Source: Saccharina japonica
Taxonomy: Eukaryota > Sar > Phaeophyceae > Laminariales > Laminariaceae
Assembly: GCA_008828725.1 (NCBI GenBank)
Contig: MEHQ01000045.1
Span: 272,465 to 336,464, forward strand
DNA: 64,000 bases
Direction of reading: 5' to 3'
Position 1 is the stretch's first letter; each line of letters starts with the position of its first letter. Of this stretch, positions 57,241 to 64,000 are shown in pieces. A program made the translations under genes and the position numbers. A model generated the notes under the pieces. That model saw only the letters and a program-made list of their open reading frames with translations. It did not search any database and was not told where the DNA came from.

Positions 57241-57750
57241 GACGAATGCTACGATAGAGGTGCACCGGGATTTTTCTGAGCTCCTCACTTGAGGGGCTCA
57301 ATATTCCCCAAGAGCAATCCCACGGTAGGGGTACCACTTTTAGGCTCAACATTTTCTGATCGGTTGTGCTCCTCGCGTAAGGAACCACCGGATACTATTA
57401 TTGTTTTACTGGTATTTTTGTTTTAGCACTACCGCATGGGGAGGTTTGGTCGGGTTGCGCCAACGAATGTTTCCGAAGTCATGTTCCGAGTGAGATATTG
57501 AGTTCCTCATGTGAGGAGCTCAGAAAATTATGCTGCTCCCCTACCGTGGGATGACTCTCAACCGAAAACCGATTTTGCATAAAAAGCAAAAAGTGCTACC
57601 GACCAAAAATCCCATGAGCTATAGGTATACTATCGAAAATATGGCAACAAAATAATGAAAGTCCGACGAATTTGGGTTAAGGAGCCCGATCATTCAGAAA
57701 CAAAATCAGCCAAAAGTGTCACTGGGACTACCTCTATCGTAGCACGCGTC
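57241..57750 (-). mobile_element. Middle F1 of the nest, TSD GATA
   Basis: GACGAATGCTACGATAGAGG to CTACCTCTATCGTAGCACGC, flanked by perfect GATA duplications. Those bases are part of the outer element's terminal repeat. Confidence 0.88.
57312..57557 (+). mobile_element. Inner F1 of the nest
   Basis: AATCCCACGGTAGGGGTACC to GCTCCCCTACCGTGGGATGA; flanks CCAA/TCAA. It splits the middle element's interior. Confidence 0.75.
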
Positions 57751-58159
57751 GATAGAGGTAGCACTATGGGGCAGAACCGTTTTCTGAACGATCTGACTCT
57801 TTCTCCCGAAATCGTGTGAGATTTGCGTTCTTGTGATGCAATGTTTTTCAGGGTATGGTTAAGGTCCTGAGATAGTTCACCGGGTAGCCCTTTTGATCTT
57901 CTTCCAACATCAATTGTTTCGTGAGGTCAGGAGTCTTCTCAAGTGAGGTAGGTACTCAGAAAAGGCATGATGTGCACCTCTATCTTGGCATGCGCCTTTT
58001 GTGCGTTACTCCCAGAACCGGTAGTTTCTCACATGAGTAGTATACTACTGTTAGAGCCAGCAAGAAAATAGTTGCCTCACAGGGCAAAAACTAACTGAAA
58101 CCCCCTTACGTTAATCGTTTTTTGGGTCTCCGCGTTACCGAAAGTGTGTTTGACACATA

Positions 58160-58800
58160 TGTTCAAGATATTGAGTACCAGACACAACAACGCAAAGCCC
58201 CTTTACTATCGTCGGCTGTGTAATACACCATTTACTGAGCGGCTGCAGCGGTGTCCCTCGATTCCCTCGTACCTGGTGCCCTGGTATCAAGAACACCCTC
58301 AGCCACCGATCCGATCATCCGCGTGCATCACCGACATCTCCGCCACAAGAAGCCACCACGCGAAGGAATGTACCACGGTGCCGCGCGGGTATCTTAAGCC
58401 TCGCCTTTAAAAAAATGATGGGACCGGCGCCGCGGTGGCGGTGGAGCCATCGTTCAACTCAGGGGCACATCGGTCCGGTAGTAACGGCTTCCGCTTCGCC
58501 TGCGTACACACCCAACCTGACCACATGTCCACTACGTTTATCATTTCTAACGACCGGAGGTTTCAGAGTTGTACTGTCGCCTGCGCCGTCTACTATTTAG
58601 GTGTCACCATCGTTCTCTCTACGGCTGCGCGGTGTCTGCCTCCGCGAAATGATCCCCGTATGATATCCCTTCCTTGTTCGCGCACAGTAACTCCAGTAAA
58701 GCCAACCCTATTGTTAGGAAAACCCTTGGGCGTATTGGCATGTTGCAGCGGCGATAAAAGCTTGAAAACGCAGAAAGAGGATGCTCATACAGTTGCAAGC
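58160..58800 (+). other. Block shared with the gene A 3' flank
   Basis: Resembles about 16805-17360: AGCCACCA(C/G)GCGAAG, GGGACCGG(C/G)GCC, ACATG(T/G)CCAC(T/G)AC(G/A)TTT and TCCGCGA occur in the same order. The reading frame is not kept between the copies, which argues against a conserved protein. Confidence 0.5.
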
Positions 58801-60066
58801 GTTCAGCACCCCATTCCGTTGGACCTCGTACACGCTCGGCTACCCCTCCATTCCTCTATACTATAATATGTTCCGGCACTGACGCACACTTGCCCCGATA
58901 GGAATAATACCAAGTGTGGGGACACAGTAGACCCGTCGAGGCGATACGAAAGCGAATGAACATTTGACAAACAAACAGTCGGGCTGGGACCGTCCGAACA
59001 TTGTCTTCCCGGCACCTCACACACGAAAATGTATAACATCGACTGGTCGACAGAGGGACCTTCCGCCCCCCCTAGATTTGGGGACGCCTTTGAAACCTAT
59101 GGTTGGTAGCCCCTCCGTGAGAAGCGAGTCAGGTAGTAATCAAGTATGTGTAAAGAGGGGACGGTAGAGAGTCGCCACCCCCCCCGTCTCGAAAGGGATG
59201 CGTGGTCAATGGTCAAATTACTAAGGCAATCAACAAATGAGTACGCCCCCCGCCCCTTCGCCCCGTTCAAGAAAGAGGACCACATACAGGTATACAACAA
59301 CACGCAATGTTATGTTGACGGACAGCAGAATGCTGTGCGAAGGGAATAATTTGCTGTTGTTGTACAGCTCTTACTCAGCGCATACGTACAAACATATTTA
59401 TGTACCTTTCGGACCAACGTTTATGGTATTGTATTAAACCAATATTTACAGGTACTGTACATGTACTACTATTTATTCCGGTACGATAGTACAGTACAGG
59501 TATTAATAGTATAATACCAGGTATTACTGTACGGTACAAACGTACAGCACAGTACAGTACAATACCAAACTGGTACACATATGATGGTACACGCTTTTTT
59601 TTGTAAACGCAGCGTTCTCTGGGCAGAATGGCATGCCGCGCAAATAATTATGGCGTATCTCGGATTAGGATAAGTACTCGACAAATCGCGTGGCATGGCA
59701 AAACGACATGGAAAAGGAAACCCGCCGTGGTTCTCCATCGGTATTGTTTTGTGGTAGATACCAAATTGAATGCTGCGTCGGTATTGCATGTTGGATGCCA
59801 TCCACTCGCAGCCAAATGTTTTAGCCGCTTTAGAATGAACACGGCAATTTCCCTATAAGATCCAACGGTTAATTGGCCTATAGTAGGAACCAAATATCTT
59901 CACTTAGGCGATCCAGGTGAGACTCACCAAGGAGTATTTAAACAAGAATGGAAAGATACTGCCAGTGTGCAGAGCTCCTCGGCAGACGTCTAACCTCGTG
60001 CCGGCATTCAACCACGTGTACCAAGCGTGGAGCACCATGAACCCATCACAGTCAACAGGCAAGTTG
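58801..60066. other. AT-rich stretch with GTAC-rich short palindromes
   Basis: 59400-59590 is crowded with GTAC, TACCTG/CAGGTA and CAGTACAG words resembling F3 ends. Nothing else is recognised. Confidence 0.4.
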
Positions 60067-60189
60067 TCAGGTACTCTCGCTGTGGGCAGCCTCTCGGTTA
60101 TAGCCGTAGCCACAGTACAGGTCGCGGTCCACCCACCACGCCAACAAGCACTTGGCGTCACCGGCTAGCGTCGCGCTGCTGCTATTCAT
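60067..60189 (-). CDS. Candidate short exon or small ORF, unknown product
   Basis: An open stretch begins with ATG just after a CCCCTCTCAG acceptor-like tract and reads MNSSSATLAGDAKC, then a Trp-, Tyr- and Cys-rich run (LLAWWVDRDLYCGYGY) and NREAAHSEST before a stop. A GT donor lies inside the last codons. It is more GC-rich and more protein-like than its AT-rich surroundings. Another frame is also open across the region, so coding is not proven. No family is recognised. Confidence 0.22.
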   Translation of the reverse strand: MNSSSATLAGDAKCLLAWWVDRDLYCGYGYNREAAHSEST

Positions 60190-60391
60190 GCTGAGAGGGG
60201 CCGGCGTATCTGTCCATTCGGGTGAAATTTACGGGAATTTTATCCGTAGACGCCGCAAGCACTAAATGCCCGCCCAAAATGGTTCAGCCCTATCCAGATG
60301 ACTGCCGTAGCCCCTAGGACGCCATAACGCTCGCACTAAAACTCTCCCACATCTACCCCCTCATAGGAGCAGGGAGCTCCGGCTGGTAGCC

Positions 60392-60661
60392 GACTGGTGC
60401 TACGGTGGAGGGGGGTCATGTCTAGGTGTTTGTTTTTCACCTGCACATATCCACTCGGCCGAGTGACTGCATTGCTGCGTTGTACTCGCAAACCTTCCCT
60501 GTTTTTTTGTTGTTCCATAGCCACCGCCATCGGAGGTTTTGTTACGAAACGCCACCAAACTTTGTTTCGGTACAACTTTCAGTTGGATTTGGAGCCACTC
60601 GTCCGAGTGGGAAAAACCGGGTAGTGAAAATGTGGGTACCCCCCCTATCGTAGCAGCAGTC
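60392..60661 (+). mobile_element. F1b variant element, copy 2
   Basis: GACTGGTGCTACGGTGGAGG to CCTATCGTAGCAGCAGTC; flanks AGCC/AGCG. The core (CCACTCGGCCGAGTGACTGC, CGCCATCGGAGGTTTTGT) matches 18007-18300 but has only a remnant of the GTT run. Confidence 0.75.
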
Positions 60662-60669
60662 AGCGGGGG

Positions 60670-60946
60670 GACGCGTGCTGCGATCGAGGTAGCTTACTTT
60701 GGCCGTTTTTGTTTCTGAATGACCTACAGTAGTAAAGACTCCTTAACCCAAAATCGTCCGAATTTTCGTTCTTGTGTTGGCCTATGTTTCGTTTCATGCG
60801 TTTTATGACCGCGGGGGCTTTCGTCGGGGGGCACGTTTGTTTTTCCCCAAAACATAGTTTCCAGGTGGGCATATTGAGCTCCTCAAGTGAACACACCCTC
60901 AGAAAATTCATGGTGCACCTGCATGCAGGCTACCGTAGCATGCGTC
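60670..60946 (+). mobile_element. F1 MITE near the right end
   Basis: GACGCGTGCTGCGATCGAGG to GGCTACCGTAGCATGCGTC. Belongs to the subgroup with CACCTGCATGCAGG near its right end, and begins eight bases after the F1b copy. Confidence 0.85.
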
Positions 60947-61189
60947 CCCCGACCTCCGTTGTTTCCAGCCCAATCAGTATCCTCCACCGGAAGAGTTCGT
61001 CGCCAAGGCTGCTGAGGCTGCTGAGGTTGTCGGTGCTGTTGCTGGTAGCGATTGCCTCCGCCCCTGCACCCATGGTCATTCAAGGCTGCCCCCTGAAGTT
61101 CCTGAAGATCCATAATTGACAAACTATGTCGTATTCTCCGGTCCAGCTGGACCGGAGACTCAGCAAGCATAATCCCAAAAGCGAAGCCC

Positions 61190-61310
61190 GAATATCAAGA
61201 TAATAGGCGTGACAAAAGTTGCCCCAGTGTTCAAGTTACTCAGCGTGACAGAAAACTGACCCCCGAAATCAAGCTGATAAGCGTGACAGAAACGTGACCC
61301 CCTGAAACCA
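61190..61310 (-). repeat. Degenerate tandem repeat, about 40-bp units
   Basis: On the minus strand three units share TTT(C)TGTCACGC followed by a variable spacer, then CTTGAT(T/A)TCGGGG or a relative, and a GTCA(G/C) spacer. Confidence 0.6.
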
Positions 61311-62022
61311 CACCACGGGTACCCCCTTGTCCCCTCGACCCTCAAAGCTCGTTCTTGGCGCACAGCAGCGGCGTCGCGACAGTTTTTGCACGCCTCGACA
61401 GCCAAGCACAGACCATGGGCCTCAGCCGAGTATCGGCATCTTGGTGAGCGTACGCCGAGCACAGCAACACGCTCGCCTAGCACCCCTCCAGCAGACCCTC
61501 TGAGAAAAAACTGCGACCACTGAGAGTTCCACAATTATTACTACTATTTTTGAATATCAGCCGCGTGCAGGGCAGATGCATGCCGGCCCCAGTGACGTAA
61601 TTCCGGGGAGGCTTTGGCACAAGGCGAACTACTCGCGAGCAAAGATGTCTGTTGACGATCATGAGTGAAGTTTGTCAAGCGTCAAGGCTGTCTGTCAAAG
61701 TTTTTTTTCGTGCGTTGAGAAAACAAAGAATGCATGAAGCAGTATTTCCTCGAGTATCTCCTGTTATATGCCGAAGAGGCGTCGTGCTTAAATTCCTTTT
61801 CACGGTTACAACAACGCCAACAATGCCACCAATCTTACGGGTATATGAAAACAACATCGATAAGGTTGACAATCTTCAGGGTACCAACCACGCTAAGGCT
61901 CAGACCCCGCTAAGCGTATAATCATGACACTAGGTCCGACCTTGGCTAAGGCACTGACCTCGGGAAGGTTGAAATGATTACGATAAATCAGGGGACTACC
62001 TTTTCAAGTATACACCTTCCGG

Positions 62023-62045
62023 AAGGTCGAAATATTTTCGACCTT
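62023..62045. repeat. Perfect 10-bp-arm palindrome
   Basis: AAGGTCGAAA, three bases TAT, then TTTCGACCTT. Related words (GACCTTGGC, GGAAGGTTGAAAT) recur within 100 bases on each side, so it may be the last part of a short diverged repeat. Confidence 0.6.
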
Positions 62046-63048
62046 GGCGAATAGCCGAATGGCCACATACTACATGTATGTGTGAAATGGTGCAAGAAGA
62101 CAGGAAAAAACGGGGGGGAAACATAAATAATGCCGTAGAATGCACGCCAAAGGATGCAGACACAAAGAAGGTGAACAGTATAGACAGCAGCATGCCACGC
62201 GTCCGAGTTAGGAAGCCCATCGAAACGCAAGAAGCAGAGGTCGTTTGTTGTTGTTGTGTTTTGGTTATTAACGAAAAATGCCGCGCATGACAAAAGCAGG
62301 CCACCGGAAAGACACGCTGGAAGACGATGTGCGTGTGCAAAAAGCACCAGCAAGGTACATCATAAAAGGGCCTGTAAAACAAACACGGAGCGGTACCAAC
62401 CCTACACATGTGGCCAACGGTACACGTTGAGAACCTACTTTGGGTGATCTGAACAAAAAACACCTTGAGCCACAAATCTCAAGGTCAGTCATTGGCCAAC
62501 GTAAGACCCTCCCAACGTCCCCGGGTTGGTCCATGTACGCGTCAAAAGATACCCACGTTGGGAAACGTGCCAGGCCAAAGTCCTGTGCACCTATTGGTTT
62601 GCCCTGTTGTTGTTGTTGTTGCTGTCTTCACATTAAACTCGTTTCAGTTGCTAATCCCTATAGTCTGATCTAGCAAGATCACAGCCCGTGGTCACAAAAG
62701 TGCTAGAGCCATCAGAGAATCCTAAAGAACACGCACACTTAGCAGGGAAAGGATACACCAGTCCGAAGAGGTACACCTAAAAATCCCTACAGCATGTTAT
62801 GCGTGTCCAAAACTGAACTACACGCCCGCAATCTCCATTCGACTACAGCAGCATCGCCCCCCCCCCCCCCCCTCCCACTCTTTACCAATGAATTTGCCGA
62901 CTACAGCGTAACTACTGTCTGAAGTGCTGTCTGTACAAAAACACACGGTAGGCGTGGGAACAAGATGGAGCACGCAGCTGCTGTCTGAAGTGCTGCCGGA
63001 ATGACAATCCGCGGGCACACAGTGAAAAAGAACAGCTAACCAAAGCCA

Positions 63049-63944
63049 TCACGTCAATTGACAATTGCCCGAATCTATCCTGAACGTCTGTGTTAGCACA
63101 GCATTATAAACATCGACACTGATTAGGGATCGTTCCACATTGAAGGGGTCTTCCACGATCAGGCACACAATGAAGGCACCCGGGGTGTCCCGCCATCTGC
63201 CATCTCTGCCGCGTCTCTCTACAAAACCAGTGACGTCATCCACACAGACCCAACAACGAATTTCAGGGGAAAAAACGAAAAAAAACAAAAATGATTGTCC
63301 GTTCGTCACGGGTCGATGTCGTCCGTGCTCCGGATGGCTGCTCCGCGCTGCTGTGCTGCTGCTGCGGCGTGCTGCTGTCATCCGGCGCGCCGCTCCGGTG
63401 CCACTTGGCCAGTCCTAGCACGACCACACTCGACCTGCTCCGTCCGTACTCGCTCTCGTTGTTGTCCTTCCCAGTCGGCTCCTCGCTTTCTCCCTCGTTG
63501 CACTCAGGGTGCTTGGTCTGGAAAATAAAATTCTCGCGTGAAGGGATTGACCAGTCCAACAACAGCTCGTCGCCACACGCTCCCTCCTCCTTTGATGGCG
63601 ATGCCAGGTTACTGAGAGAGGACAGCTCCCTCTAGCAAACACACCTAGGGCCGTGTACATAGTGTCCGTCCACCTTTCTGATGGCGTCTACCTCCGCGCA
63701 CAAAAGTGAGATGGACATTGCTGTCTACACCGACGGCCAAAAAGGCCCGTGCATCTGAACTTTTGCTCCTAACGCACCAGTTCCGATCCAACTCTACCGC
63801 TGCACACGCTTCGCGGCGGGTGCGCAGCAGCAAGAAGGTATCGGTCCGCTTGAGGGCGAGCCTAGCCTTGCTCGCTAGAAAGACCCCCCAAAGCTGGCGG
63901 TCGAGTAGATCATTTGTGCGGGGTGGAGAACCTTTGCTCCGCAC
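63049..63944 (-). CDS. Candidate multi-exon gene fragment, unknown product
   Basis: Three adjacent minus-strand blocks look coding. First, about 63944-63680, with SKARLALKRTDTFLLL and REACAAVELDRNWC, ends near a donor after RRHQK. Second, about 63614-63300, follows a CCTCTCTCAG acceptor and encodes an acidic, Ser/Gln-rich segment (NEGESEEPTGKDNNESEYG, then SSTPQQQHSSAEQ). Third, about 63214-63049, follows TTTTGTAG and contains FIVCLIVEDPFNVERS before a stop. The VEDPFN piece loosely resembles the PAP-associated region of non-canonical poly(A)/uridylyl transferases, but this is a guess from one short motif. Exon borders are approximate and the 5' end lies near the right edge of the window. Confidence 0.25.
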
Positions 63945-64000
63945 AAGGGGAATGGTCGTACCACGTAGTGTTAATATGGTAAGGCGTCCGCGAGGCAGTT

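Larger units (their letters stand above)
57225..57996 (+). mobile_element. Outer F1 of a three-level nest, TSD TTTT
   Basis: The left end GACCCGTGCTACGATA is cut inside its terminal repeat and resumes as GAGGTAGCACTATGG after the insert. It ends CACCTCTATCTTGGCATGCG and is flanked by TTTT on both sides. Confidence 0.85.
60947..63048. other. Right-hand region without recognised genes
   Basis: Contains a degenerate tandem repeat at 61190-61310, a 10-bp-arm palindrome at 62023-62045, a poly-C run at 62859-62872 and a duplicated TGTCTGAAGTGCTG near 62918 and 62980. Overlapping frames on both strands give no recognisable protein. Confidence 0.45.

Noticed and set aside
59400-59590. F3 MITE in the GTAC-rich region
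   Set aside because: End-like words are present many times but no F3 interior (GGGAGTCGTTATCT) was found.

Overview
The window is nuclear DNA from a photosynthetic eukaryote, most likely a brown alga (Phaeophyceae). The main evidence is three copies of a vanadium-dependent haloperoxidase (vHPO) gene. Their spliced exons follow the Ascophyllum-type brown-algal vanadium bromoperoxidase along its length (for example the segments VYWMALARD, KWQVHR, THPAYPSGHA and GVHYRMDG). Every gene is cut by GT-AG introns of a few hundred bases to several kb, and the non-coding DNA is packed with short transposable elements. Species cannot be read from the sequence. Multi-copy vHPO arrays are known from kelps, so a kelp-like alga is an inference.

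Layout. Gene A (+, exons 3192-14283) and gene B (-, coding exons 38454 down to 21573) converge tail to tail. Genes B and C (+, 44518-55690) diverge head to head across about 6 kb. Exons 2-14 have the same boundaries and intron phases in all three copies, and all vanadate-binding and catalytic residues are present, so none looks like a pseudogene. Genes B and C also share a 5' block of about 230 bp ending in a tiny first coding exon (ATG AAG, Met-Lys). Spliced to exon 2 it completes a secretory signal peptide. The same first exon was not found for gene A within the window. Downstream DNA is also shared: parts of 14.3-17.4 kb recur inverted at 18-21.5 kb behind B and directly at 55.7-58.8 kb behind C. 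The unit of duplication was therefore larger than the gene. The predicted products are about 646-648 aa secreted enzymes that would oxidise halide with H2O2 in the cell wall or apoplast; whether they prefer bromide or iodide cannot be told by eye.

Repeats fill most of the rest. Family F1 has more than 30 copies of about 250 bp with inverted ends GACGC(A/G)TGCTACGATAGAGG and 4-bp target duplications. Family F2 is a Harbinger/Tourist-like MITE with TTA duplications. Family F3 is a MITE of about 180 bp ending in CAGTACAGGA(C/T)ACC. Family F4 is an 80-90 bp TTAA-targeting, piggyBac-like MITE. There is also a tRNA-derived SINE in five copies, a 1.26-kb foldback element, a 600-bp tandem inverted-repeat element, and simple repeats. 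Many elements are nested, giving a relative insertion history.

The right end (about 60.0-63.95 kb) holds weak, unassigned coding signals on the minus strand. No rRNA, functional tRNA gene, CRISPR array or prokaryotic operon was seen.
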